From Rallus limicola (Eukaryota; Chordata; Aves; Gruiformes; Rallidae), in the NCBI GenBank assembly GCA_022605955.1, contig JAKCOZ010000011.1:6639990-6703989 (forward strand): DNA of 64,000 nt. The letters run 5' to 3'. Position numbers and translations under genes: made by a program. The notes below the pieces were generated by a model, which saw only the letters and a list, made by a program, of their open reading frames with translations, searched no databases and had not been told where the DNA came from. This document shows positions 26,901 through 38,175 of this stretch, piece by piece (the stretch's first letter is position 1; the number at the start of each line of letters is the position of its first letter).

Positions 26901-29900
26901 TATCAGCACATTTCTCTTGTGGGATTTAAATCTCCACACAGAGGTGCAGCTTACCCAAGCTCTTCTAAGAGCAAACTCCCCCACACTCCTATTCACAGCA
27001 GCCAGGGACTGCCTGAGAGCTGGGTCACAGTCCCCATTGAGCCTCACTACACAAACCATCCCTGAACAACACACATTTCTTTGGGAAAAATGAATTTTTC
27101 TTCCCCCTGAAGCAATAAATCCCTGCTCATAGAGCAGCAAGACAACCACCTGCATACAGAGCTCACGACCTTGCAACCAGTCAAGGAATAAAACCAAACC
27201 CAGTCTTACCAACATAAAAATGGAAAAACTTTTCTACGATTCGGTACATATTAAGGAAGTCACAGAGTCCCTGATAGTACTCTTTGTCTGGAATCCAGGG
27301 TGCCTCTTTGTTATCTGTGGCGATGCATGATGGATAATACAGGCGCAGGAAGCTTCCCTGGGATTAGGAAGGGGGAAAAAGAAAAAGAAAATTGATATTT
27401 ATTTATATATGGCAGGAAAAAAAAAAGGAAAATCAAGGCTTCACATGCAAGAATGACAGCTCAAGAGAATCAAGAGAATCTCATGAGAAAATTATTCTCT
27501 TCTACAGGCTTTGATGTCAACCCCACGTCAGTATCTTTTTGTCCCTGCAATGAACTTAATGTAGCCTGACTATGTGCCTGTATGTAGAGATGCACGTCAC
27601 CATCTCTAGGTTAGCCAACAGCTGACTCAAAATACTCCATTCAATTAATCATTACAAACACTCATTACTAATTCCTTTACTTCTGCACCTTGCTGGATTT
27701 TTTCCTCTGTCTTCCTCATTATGCTCCCTTCGGGGAACAGTTTGATCAGTTTAACAGGGGTGACTGTGTATCCTTCACCCTTGCAGCTGGGAGCTGTCCC
27801 TGTGCTCCTTGCACCAGTGGAGCTGTTACAGACCCAATTCAGCTTGCCAAACTGGGGGGAATAAAGGACCCTACTACAAGAGTATTTTTCCACTAGGTTA
27901 GAAAGACAAATTTTACCCCAAGGTTAGTTTCTGGAAGTCCATCAGAGGAGATGTAGGTAGAGTCAGGGTCTCAACCAGGCTACAGTGCTCCTGGCTAACC
28001 TGGGCACAAGGCTGTAGGGAAGTTCTCAGGCAGCTGCACAGCAAAGGGTGCAAATATTGTTCTTCCTCCTCCTCAAGATGTTTACAAGTCACAGAATCAC
28101 TGAACATAAGGAGTTGGAAGGGACCTTAAAAGATCATCTAGTCCAACCCCCCTGCCACAGCAGGATCACCCAGACTAAACCACACAGGAATGCATCCAGG
28201 TGGGTTTGAATGTCTCCAGAGAAGGAGACTCCACAGCCTCTCTGGGCAGCCTGTCCCAGTGCTCTGTGACCCTCACAAGGAAAAAGTTCCTCCTTATGTT
28301 TACATGTAACTTCCTCTGCTCCACCTTGCACCCATTGCCCCTTGTCCTATCGCTGCCATCCCTGAGAAGAGCCTGGCTCCATCCTCCTGACTCTCACCCT
28401 TTACATATTTATAAACATTAATAAGGTCACCCTTCAGTCTCCTCTTCTCCCAGCTAAAGAGGCACAGCTCCCTCAGCTTCTCCTCATAAGAAAGACGTTC
28501 TACTCCCTTCATTATCTTGGTGTCCCTGTGCTGGACTCTTTCAAGGAGTTCTATGTCCTTCTTGAATTGAGGGGCCCAGGACTGGACAGACTGTTCCAGG
28601 TGTGGTGTCACCAGGGCAGAGTAGAGGGGGAGAAGGACCTCTCTTGACCTACTAAGCATACCCCTTCTAATACAACCATTGGTCTTAGCCATGAGGCTCA
28701 TGGTCAGGACCACCAGGACCCCGGGTCCCTCTCACCTATGCTGCTCTTCAAAGTCTGTAGTGGTCCATCTTTCTAAACACAAGTCTGTTAACCTGTGTTT
28801 TATCTATCTCCATTTCTTAGCACTGGTTTGAATCTTCTTTTCCTGCCTAAACTCTAGCAGTTCCAGGAAACCACCCAAGCTTTCTACATTCACATGGACC
28901 CTCTTGTACCCCCTTGACAGTATTTTCCCTACAGAGACAGCAGCAGTGTACCTTAAAACAGACACCCCAACAGACGAATTGTATATAATTGACATTACTT
29001 CCTGCTTTGTGATGGAATTTGGAACACTCTTTACATATTTACTGTCTTACTCCAACTGTACTTTTGTCTTAACAAGTCTGTTCCAAAGCTCATATCATTT
29101 TTTGGCACTAAAATCTTTCTTGAACGTGAATTCACCCATTTCTTACAAAGTGTGTACCAAGAGGTTGTTTAAGTTTGTTTCTGTTTACTCATCAAACATA
29201 AGTTCACCTACAAAGGCCATAAGGAAGAAATGATCCATCCTTCATCCATACTGGTAATGATATTAACAGGACCCCAGACTAGTCTCCGTGAATTCTCCCG
29301 GCTAACTAACTGCTTACCAGAAAAGGAAAGAGGTTCAGTATCTATGCCCAAGAAAACTGCAATGATACAGATTGCTTATCTAAGAAAAACATATGGCCTG
29401 ATTGCAAAGAGAAACGACTCGCTGCTTTGTGCTAATGCAGAGTAAGCTCAGTCAAGGAAAGCACGTGAATAACTGTTCCAAACTGATCACAAGTTCCGCT
29501 GTACCTGGCTAGTCTGAGGAGTAAAGCCCCAGTGCAAATGCAGGCATGTTCTCACAGGAAAAACAAAAGCAAGGGGATTTGAATTGGAAACCTGTAAGCG
29601 AGCCCGTTAGCTGGCTATTTACTGTCCCCATCTTCTTATTGTGGTTTCTTTCTGTACTAACCACTTGCAGAATTGACATCCTCTTCTTTTTCAGACAGAA
29701 AACATTTTGAGAAAACATCTTGTGCTTTTACCCTGCAGTTCAAGCACTACTCAGTGCCCAGCCCTCACAAATCCTGTTGGGATCTTTGTGCTGAGAACAG
29801 CCACAGGCATGGAGACTGCGTGTGGAGTCTCCCCAGAAGCCCAGCCCAGAAGGGAGAGGTGGTGGGGTGGACAGGAAGAACCCCTTGGATTCCAGGAGGA

Positions 29901-31174
29901 CGTGGTTCCTCCATGGTATTTTGTGTAGAGGAGTCAGGAAGACAAGGAGATTAGGAAGAGGGAGAAAGTAGCCATGGAAGACTTGCAGGTTACATCAATG
30001 TGGTAAACTGAGCCAATTCCTGGAGACATCTGGTATTTCCTGAACTGTGCCCAGTACACATCTTACATTGGGAGGGAAAGGATAGACAGGTCAGCTCTGA
30101 GAGTCAGATCTGGAGCATCCCCACACACTGACAAGACCTTCTGTTTGATTCATCCCTAAAACTACAGTAAGATGTTTTACAAGCTCTGAAATCTTAAATC
30201 TGAAGGAGGAACAACCAATTGGTTTACCTCAGTTGCATTTTCTGTCATCAGGTCCGTACACCCAACCGAGTGTGGTCCCTTTCCTTCAGGGATCCTGTAA
30301 AACTTCTCAGTGTTGCTGCTCCCCATTTTCATTGGTGCCTTCACTGACAAACCTGAGGAAAATACACAGCAAATGATGAGACCTCCATGGCCTGTGTCAC
30401 CAGACCACCTACCCAAAAAAAAAGTTAGTCTGCCAAAGGTCCAGAGGCAGGAAATTCAAGGCTGAGCCAACAAAAGAATCAGAGACCTGAAACCCCGAGT
30501 CGCCAACCTGACCTGCTCTACTGGGAGATTTCCTTGGAGCAGTGTCCTCATTCCCAAGGATGAGACAACACCATGCGCTAAACAGAAAGCCAGGGAGAAA
30601 GCATCTGGCTGGGGACGCCGAGATGGCACTTGAGAGGTGGAGGTGCAGCGGAGCAGAGCGGTCTCGCTTCTTGGTTGCAAAGAGGGAAGGGCAAGCCCAA
30701 GAGCGGCGAGTTTCGAGGCAAAGGCAGTCCCCTCCCTGCCGGCCCATGGCCGCTCCTCAGATGAACAGGGGAGCTTTCGCAGCTCCTCGCTAAGCAAAAC
30801 CGGCCCGCACACCCGGGGGAAAAGGATGTCACAGAGAAAACCAGCGCTGTCGTAGTTTCTCCGAGAGGCACAAAGAGGGCTGGGCGCGACCCCTGGAGAG
30901 ATAAGGAAGGGATGCCCACCCAGGAGAGGTCTCTGAAGACGCCTGGCCGCCCCCCTACCCCTCGGCTCGTACCTGGGTGACACTTCCGAGCCAGGCCGGC
31001 CTGGGGATGAGCCGAGCGCCGGGGGAAGCAGCCGCATCCCAGACTAGGCGGCAGGCGTGAGCAGCATCCCCTGCCCCTCGCTCCGGCCCCCGGGCTGGGT
31101 TTTATCCCCCACGTCCTCCTCTCCCGGCAGCAGCCCCGGCACGGCGCCGAGGGGAACCGGCGCCATCCTAACAC
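20958..31174 (-). CDS. PLA2G7: Platelet-activating factor acetylhydrolase (lipoprotein-associated phospholipase A2)
   Basis: A serine hydrolase that removes the sn-2 acetyl group of platelet-activating factor and short oxidised acyl chains. Exons in gene order are 30228-30352, 27210-27357, 26491-26584, 25861-25929, 25184-25331, 23121-23234, 22752-22843, 22141-22314, 21411-21559 and 20958-21061. All phases join, giving 398 residues from the ATG at 30332 (a second ATG follows at 30326). The catalytic serine sits in GHSFGGATV (exon 22752-22843), the acid in [11 protein letters not shown] (22141-22314) and the histidine in [10 protein letters not shown] (21411-21559). [10 protein letters not shown] and [16 protein letters not shown] are further family blocks. 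An upstream exon with donor at 30973 is in frame back to an ATG at 31174, but its 67 residues do not look like a secretory signal, so the true start is open. The 3' half is extremely close to the chicken protein as remembered. Confidence 0.95.
23888..24446 (+). mobile_element. CR1 LINE 3' portion
   Basis: Forward CR1 with CTGCCCGGGTGAGGCCACAC, AAGAGGGACATAGAACTCCT, GGACAGGCTGCCCAGAGAGG and GTTGGACTAGATGATT, ending CGTTCTGTGATT. A 12-base G run interrupts it near 24379-24390. It lies in a PLA2G7 intron, antisense to the gene. Confidence 0.9.
25706..25770 (+). mobile_element. CR1 LINE 3' terminal scrap
   Basis: GGGGGTTGGACCGGATAATA followed by CCCCTATGATTCTATGATT keeps only the CR1 end and its octamer tail. 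It lies in a PLA2G7 intron. Confidence 0.8.
28090..28748 (-). mobile_element. CR1 LINE 3' portion
   Basis: Reverse CR1 from CACAGAATCACTGAACATAA and GATCATCTAGTCCAACCCCC through GGCAGCCTGTCCCAGTGCTC and CCCCTTGTCCTATC to the RT C-terminal codons near 28740. On the minus strand part of the frame is still open, with [20 protein letters not shown] readable. It lies in the long PLA2G7 intron between exons 27210-27357 and 30228-30352. Confidence 0.92.
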
Positions 31175-31291
31175 CGCAAGAGAGAGGCTCGGCAGCTCCG
31201 CTCCTGCCGGGCCCGGAGCCTCGGGGAGATAGCACGGAGCGGGTAAGAGGGAAGGCAGCCGCGCCGGGGCGGGCCTCCCTCACGGGGGAAG

Positions 31292-31325
31292 CGGCGGGGC
31301 GGGGCGGGGCGGGGCGGGGCGGGGC
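31292..31325 (+). repeat. Tandem GGGGC pentamer array
   Basis: Six to seven uninterrupted copies of GGGGC about 60 bases upstream of the IMP3 start codon. Each junction forms a GGGGCGGGG GC box, and the G runs could form a quadruplex on the + strand. Confidence 0.9.
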
Positions 31326-31387
31326 CGCTCCTCCCCGGAAAGGGCCGACGTTGCCGGCAGCGTGGAGCTACTGCGCGGGTCGCCAAG

Positions 31388-31945
31388 ATGGTGCGGAAGC
31401 TCAAGTACCACGAGAAGAAGCTGCTGCGGCGGCTGGACCTGGTGAGCTGGGAAGCGGCGGCGGGGAACTTGGCCGAGGTGAGGGCGCTGCGGCGTTACCG
31501 GCTGGGTCGGCGGGAGGACTACGTGCAGTACAAGGCGCTGGCCCGCACCGTCCGCGCTTTGGCCCGCCGCCTCCGCGACCTGGGGCCGGCCAGCGCCGCC
31601 TTCCGCGCCCGCTGCGCCGCCGCGCTGCTGGAGAAGCTGTACGGGCTGGGGCTGGTGAACTGCCGGGGGTCTCTGGCCGTCTGCGAGAGCCTCTCGGCCG
31701 CCGCCTTCTGCCGCCGGCGCCTGCCCTGCCTGCTGGTGAAGCTGCGCATGGCCCAGAACCTCCGCCACGCCGTCACTTTCGTGGAGCAGGGGCACGTCCG
31801 CGTGGGGCCCGAGGTGGTGACCGACCCCGCTCTCCTCATCCCCCGCGCCGTGGAGGACTTCATCACCTGGGTGGACACCTCTCGCCTCAGGCAGAAGGTG
31901 CTGGACTACAACGAGGAGCGCGACGACTTCGACCTGGCTGCTTAG
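31388..31945 (+). CDS. IMP3: U3 small nucleolar ribonucleoprotein protein IMP3
   Basis: A component of the nucleolar U3 snoRNP (SSU processome). With MPP10 and IMP4 it promotes pairing of U3 with pre-rRNA for 18S maturation. This is one intronless frame of 185 residues, matching the 184-residue human protein end to end. The start reads [15 protein letters not shown], the middle [14 protein letters not shown] and [19 protein letters not shown], then the S4 RNA-binding core [20 protein letters not shown], and the end [13 protein letters not shown]. The ATG at 31388 is in a GCCAAGATGG context, close to Kozak. A possible poly(A) signal AATAAA lies near 32760. Human IMP3 is also intronless but sits on chromosome 15, so its place beside PLA2G7 differs from the human order. 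The frame is intact with no sign of decay. Confidence 0.97.
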   Translation: MVRKLKYHEKKLLRRLDLVSWEAAAGNLAEVRALRRYRLGRREDYVQYKALARTVRALARRLRDLGPASAAFRARCAAALLEKLYGLGLVNCRGSLAVCESLSAAAFCRRRLPCLLVKLRMAQNLRHAVTFVEQGHVRVGPEVVTDPALLIPRAVEDFITWVDTSRLRQKVLDYNEERDDFDLAA

Positions 31946-34900
31946 GGGGAGGTGGTTGTGCCGCCCGCCCCGCCGCCCGCCCGCGCTCCTCTGCTCAGCC
32001 CCCGGCGCACGCGTGGCCATGAACACGACCAGTACAGCCACAGCGGCGCCACCAGACTTCCCCGTCCCCTAAGACACACGCGAAAGAGGAGCAGGGAGGC
32101 CGCGTACTCATTTGTAAAGTACTGCTCTACCCCTAACCCCCCCATCGCAGCCACTGGCTCCATCCAGGTGGAGAAACGCCCCTTCCACGTCCAGAAAACA
32201 TTCCGCTGACCTGGCTCCCTCCCGTCTGCACCCCGGAAAGCGAAAGGAGAGGATGCAGTTTGGTTTAACTGCTTGGCTGCCAATAATAGCTGCTGGAAGG
32301 GTTTTAAGACTGGATGAGGACTGAGCTTGGCAGCTTTCCCAGGAGGCTGCTCTGCCAGCTCCCGATGTGCGGGAACCGGAGGAGCGGCTGCTGGAAGGGC
32401 TCTCTCTCGTGATACACAGGAATGTGTGCATGCAGCAGTTGCCTGGGGTCAGCAGTAAACAAGAAGGCAGAGTACTGTGTTTCTGGAACTGTAAAAGTTT
32501 CAGCCATAAACCCCCTCCCCAAAAAACCCAACTTTATGTACTTGTGGAGTCTAAAGGGAAGTTTGATGCTTCCAGCTGACTGCCGGGCATTGTTTGTGGA
32601 GCAGGATCTAACTGGGGAGGTGTTGGAGGGAAAGCTGTCCTAACCATAGCTGCAAATCTGGGGGGGGAACTTCACATCTGGCATGTAATCCAGACAGGAA
32701 TTGGTACCTAAGGGGAACTTGGGGCCTTCTGGAGCTGTTGGGAATGTATTGCTCATTGAAATAAAGAATAGAAAAGCAAAACTAAAACTCTCAAGCTCCT
32801 GAAGAAATGTGTTTGCTCTTTTACGACAGTTTCTCAGAGAGTTTTTTCTACTTTTAAATATTCCAGGAAGCCCTGTTTGTCATCTTGCAGGATTTTTGGG
32901 TTTTATGTAACTTCTTTTATATAACTTTTTTTTTGCTAGCTGCAGGGGTATTACTGAGTTATTAAATGTTTCGGGTTTTGGTTGTTTGTTTTTTTTTTTT
33001 TTTCCTGGAAATGCTTCCTTTCCCTCATGCAGGGCTAAGAAAAGATTTGGCAGTAGGTTTTGGAGCAGAGTTGTGGCTGCCCGTCCAGAGGGCTGGAGTT
33101 GAGCTGCAGCCACCACTCTGGGTCTGGACACTTTAGTGTGGCTCTTCAGAACAGAAGAGTGCTCAGGTGAGGGGTGTTTTGGGGATATTGAATGGCCAGG
33201 AACTCTTTTCAGATATTATGGAAGACAAGTATGACTTTTTTTAAAAGGAAGCTAAATGTTTAAAGTCCTACCAGTCTCCTAAGCCAAATATATTAAGCAA
33301 AGCATTAATTTTAAAGCAGTAATAGATCTTAAGCACATGAAAGAGATGGGGAAACCCCTTTGCTTTGTGAACTACTCTTGCCCATACTTGAATTTGTTTA
33401 AATGAAACATCACCTGTAACAACCTTTTCCTTGGGGTGTGCACCTTGCTTGCAGCGAGAATACAAACTGAAGAGACACCTTGCACCTGAAAGGTGACTTT
33501 AACACCTTTCCAGCTTCCATCTAAAATGATGCTGGTATTTCATGGGACATTCAGAAGATGCCTAGTTCAGGTGCAGGTAAAAATGGTGCATCCCTTCTGC
33601 TTTACTCTTTTGGGGTGAATTCAAATAACAGCACAGTGCCATGCCCTGAACAGGGTGTTTTACTGCTCGCATGTTGCTCTGCCTGGTTTGTCCAGCGCTT
33701 AAAGGAACATCAGAAAAGGAAATCTCAAACCTCCAGCCTGTTAGTCTCTGTGGTCTGTGTAGTCAACCTGTTCTTTTTTGCTCTAAACTTTTCATTGTTC
33801 ATCTGTGCACCTACAGCAGAAGAGAAACAGCTGAAAAACCCTGTAGGCTGTTCAATTAAGCAGTGGGAAATTATCTCCCTCAAGATCTGTGGGATAAGAG
33901 CATCCATGCTCCTGCTCTCCTCATGCAGCACTGGGAATTAAATTCTTCAGTCCCTTTTCAGAAATGCCTGGGTACATTTATGTGTCTCTTAAATCCGGAA
34001 GCCTGCGGCCCTGGTGTTGTTAGGGTGCTTTAGACCTGAGGTGAGTGTCCTCTTCCTAAATAAATTTTAACAGCTGGAGTCCACATGCTCCTCAGAGGAG
34101 AGCTGGGTCCGCTTCCAGTGCGAGAAGCAGGGTGTTGTCCCTGTCTGAAAATGGAAGTTCCATCGAACAGCAGCACGCCCACAATCTTGCTCCTGATTTC
34201 AGCCAGGCAGGCGATGGGTCCCTCAGGTTTAGTGGTCTTTTTACATTTAGCTCAGGGGTTTGAGTTTCCCAGAACTGGTGCACTGTGGCTGCTGCAGGGT
34301 GGTTCCTTCCGTGGCTGGAGCTGAGGATTTCCAAGGGTGCAGGAAGCCCTTCCGCCAGCCTTTCCCACTGCTTGGATAAACACAGAGGCTGTTTTTAAAT
34401 TCCAAGACTGGATCCAGTGTGAGTATAAATTGGCACCAGCTTCTGTGGGTCTATGTGGGCAAGGGGAGACATTGTTCTTTTTTGTGCCAGGACCTTCAAA
34501 TTCCCCTCTCCAGTGCTTTGGGGACTCACAGTGGGAGAGCTTATGGCCATGAGAGCAGCAGGATGGAGTTCTGGGTGTTGCTGTGCTTCTTTCCAGTACT
34601 TTCTGAAGTGGATTTGCTGTTCCTCAGGCAGTGCAGTGTCTCCATGAAGCTTGTGAGAAGTTACTGGTGGAGGAGGACAGGACAGTGGTGCTGGTGTCAG
34701 GGCAAGCTATACCAATGCCCCAGAACCTTCTCTCTCCCATCTCTAGGAGTGTCCATCCCAGCAGCTGCGGGCGGGAGAGGTTCCAGCTTCCCCAGCAAGG
34801 GACAAATGGGGGTCTGGCCAGTGCAAGAGCCGTCAGAGCAAACAGCAAGCACTTCCCATGAGGAGCTCTGGCTTGGATAGCAGGCAGCAGTAAGGGAGGT

Positions 34901-36548
34901 TTTATCAGGCCCTATGGTTTTAAGTTGGTGTTTTTTTTTTCCTTTTTCTGGTGTGTTTTTTCTCCTTTCCTCTTGACCTTGGCTTGTTCTGTATTTGAAG
35001 ATTGCCAAAGTGGGCGAGCTGTGCTTGTGGAATGTGCATGAGCTGAAAGGAAGAGTCCTTTGTGCTGACACCTTCTGTGTTGCAGGGTGTGAGTGGCTGA
35101 GGCCATCACCAACATACAAATGTGCATTTTTCCACTGATCTGAGTCACTTTTTCCCCCCAGTAAAAAAGCATACTGCACATCCTAAAGGCTGCTTCTATC
35201 TGACATCTCAGTGTGCCTTAGCGCAGAGGTGATGCTGAGCTCAGTGATTTGGTGACAGCCTATCACCAGAGGTACAGACGTCACACAAGGCTGGGGAAAG
35301 ATGGTACATCCCCCTTCTCAAGGTGGGAAACAGAGACTGAGAGAAGCAAAGGTGGAGCTGGGTGATTCCTGGCCTTTCGGAGGATGCTCCCACATTCTGG
35401 GTTAGACCAGGGCCTCCCAGCCACTTCTTAGGGCACTACTACATGCTCATCTCACTAGCACTCCCCAGAGAGATGGAACTGTCACTGTCATCTTGAGCTC
35501 TGAGTACTCTGTTTTAAGTACATCCCCTGCCTGATTTGGCTCTGGAGATGAAACCAAGGCATGGGATCACCTCTTAGTCACAACCCCATATACCAAAACA
35601 TACAAACATTCACTGGGTCTGGGGGAAAACCACCCCTAAGCTTTACAACAGCATTTACCTGCCTACACCAGTGCTGGTCCCTGCTTTTAAATGCCCCATT
35701 TTAGGCCCTGAAGCAACTTTTCTCACCCTTTGCTTGCTGGTTTGGGCCTGAATCAGGACCTGGAACGTCTGTCTGCTCTTTGGTCAGGATACGCAGATAT
35801 TCAGTAGAAGTAGCAGGCAGGAACTTTGGAGTCAGCAGGAGGAGACACCTGGGTTCAGTCTCCCCATAAACCATGGAGCTTCTGGATCCAAGGGCTAAAC
35901 CCAAGTATACCTCCCCAGTGGGAAGTACTTCCCACTTCTCCGCAAGCATCACTCTGGTGCAGAAAGGTACCACCACTGTTACTATTAGCTAATTTTGAAG
36001 AGAGAAAGTGTTTCACTTCCAGCAGGTAAAGAAAATGGGAGGCCAAAACTGCTAACAGCCAGAGGGGGAGATTTGAGCATCTCCCATTTCCTCCTAGAGC
36101 TGCCTGTTAGAGGACCCTGTGTGTCCCCAGCAGTAAGTCACAGCAACTTCTTGGAAGCTGTAAGTCATGTCAGCAGGGCTGATATATTCAAGTCCGGACA
36201 CCATTACTGCCCTTGGTTCCTGCCCCAAAGAGCCACCACCTGCTGCTCCTGGAGAGACTCTGTATCACGGGGTAAAGTACAGGCAGGCTTGTCCTGGTGA
36301 GTTCATCTGACTAACTTTACAACCTTGTCCCCTAGATTTAAGCCCAGCGGGCTTAAAACACAGCAGGGGAACCACATCTTAAAACAAACCATCTCTTTTC
36401 CCCACTAACCAGGGCACAGGGTCCCATGCAGGCAACCACATGGCAGGTGCCAGCTTCAGGGTGAGATGACTGTGGTGCTCGCACGGCACCCAAAACCTCC
36501 TGCTCTGTGTCCCTGTGTGATTTTAGGTTGGCGGGGGGGAACACTGCT

Positions 36549-36595
36549 GGAGATCATCTAGTCCAAACCCCTGCTCGAAGCAGGGCACACACCCA
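36549..36595 (-). mobile_element. CR1 LINE 3' scrap
   Basis: GGAGATCATCTAGTCCAAAC and CCCTGCTCGAAGCAGGGCAC are the common CR1 3' end in reverse. Confidence 0.65.
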
Positions 36596-37974
36596 GCTGC
36601 CTCAGTTGTGCGTGTCTCAGCGCTGGAAGCCTGAAGCAGAGTTTAACTCCCTTGCTGTGAAGATTTTTCTCCCCCCTTCCATGTAGTCTGAGTTTCCCCT
36701 GACACAGCCTGGGACTACTGCCTCTCACCCCCACTCTGGGCATGTCTGTGTCAGGAATCTTCCCCATGGAAAACTCGATTCACCTTTTCCCCAAGCATTG
36801 GCCACACACACACAGAAGAAGGGACATGTTGACTATATCCGGCCCAAATCCCACCCCTCCAGGGGAACACGCGGGGATTTGGGGCCAGATAAGGGGCTGG
36901 AAGGGAGGGAGCAGAGAAGCACGACCCCTCAGGGTTTGGGGACAGCCTTGGGACAGAACGGGCTGAAGCCGGGGAGCAGGAGCACTGCCAAGCTGTATGA
37001 GGGGCTACGCAGAAACCACCCAGCTCCTTAAAATCCCCCTCACGCCGCCATTTTTCCTCCCCAGACCCTTTCGCTTCCCTTTAACAGTTCCCAGTCCTCC
37101 ACGTACCTGGTGTAAGGTGTCCCAGCTGCCCTTCACTCCCGTCCCGCTGGCCAGAGGAGCGGGATAGACCCTTGGGCCGCCCACGGCCCTGCGGAGCCAG
37201 GCAAGAAGCGTCTGCTCCCACAGGAGGACGTCTCTGTGGCATGCAGAGCGACTGCCGGGCTCTCCCTGAAGGGGAGGGACCAAACTTTGCCTTAGTTCTC
37301 AGATGAGACAATCTTCCTGGGAGATACCTTCCCCGGGCCTGGAAAACAAGTTTCTGGCATGGAGCCATCCCAAAAAAACCCTCACCGTATGCCGCGGCCG
37401 CTGCAGGTGCTGGGTTGTGCCTCTCTATGGCAGGGCCGGGTGTATGTACAGCCTTGTTTGCTGCGGATTTGTCTGTCTTCACAGCGCTGCAGAGCGAGTG
37501 TGGCAAAATAGGGCTGGGCTGAGCACCAGCATCCCCATGAGAAAATTCCCCCAGCCAGGTTGCGACATCTCCGGGAGGAGCTGCAAAATTTATGCCTGAG
37601 AGAAGAGGGGAAACTTGCAGGGGGGGGACACAGCACTTTGTGGCAAGGTCTGTCCATAAAAATATGAATCTTTTCCTCTGGCTTTATGAGAAAGGAATAG
37701 TAACAGCCTAACAAAGCTGACCCCACTTGTGGGTGCAACATCTGGAGAGATTTGAGATGGATTGATCACAGGTCCCTGTTGATGGGGTGGATCCGTGCCA
37801 CCTTTGCACAGCCTTGGCATTTTGCTCCTTGATAACACTGTGTTTAAGGAATTAACTCTAAAATCAGCACCTATAATAAAATATGAGTTTTCAGAGGGAG
37901 CAACAGGTTGACCCAGCTGGTGAAGCAGCTGTATGAAGCTTGAGGCTGGCAAAGGGAGGCAGCAGAGGAGGGAA

Positions 37975-38175
37975 GTTGCGCCAGAGGAAGTTTAGATTGG
38001 ATATTAGGAAAAATTTCCTTACTGAAGGGGTTGTTAGGTATTGGAACAGGCTGCCCAGGGAAGTGGTTGAGTCACCATCCCTGGAGGTGTTTAAAGAAAG
38101 AGTAGATGTTGTGCTTGGTGACATGGTCAAGTGTCGGACCTAGCAGGGCTGGATAGATGGTTGGACTCCATCTCA
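37975..38175 (+). mobile_element. CR1 LINE 3' fragment
   Basis: AGATTGGATATTAGGAAAAA, GGAACAGGCTGCCCAGGGAA, TCACCATCCCTGGAGGTGTT and GGTTGGACTCCATCTC follow CR1 order. The octamer tail is missing or eroded. Confidence 0.85.

Larger units (their letters stand above)
30560..32030. promoter_or_regulatory. CpG island shared by divergent PLA2G7 and IMP3
   Basis: GC- and CpG-rich sequence spans the candidate first PLA2G7 exon, the gap between the genes and the whole IMP3 frame. Directly before IMP3, at about 31292-31325, GGGGC is repeated in tandem, giving a row of overlapping GC boxes (Sp1-type). The two candidate start codons (31174 minus, 31388 plus) are only about 210 bp apart, so the promoter is probably bidirectional. 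Confidence 0.7.

Noticed and set aside
28300..28713. 137-codon minus-strand frame
   Set aside because: It is the surviving reverse-transcriptase tail of a truncated CR1, not a host gene.
30456..32041. Large open frames antisense to and overlapping IMP3, up to 321 codons
   Set aside because: They are shadows of a GC-rich gene and island. The IMP3 frame matches a known family end to end.
34419..35179. 153- and 160-codon frames between IMP3 and ANKRD66
   Set aside because: No recognisable domain or splice partner in unique intergenic DNA.
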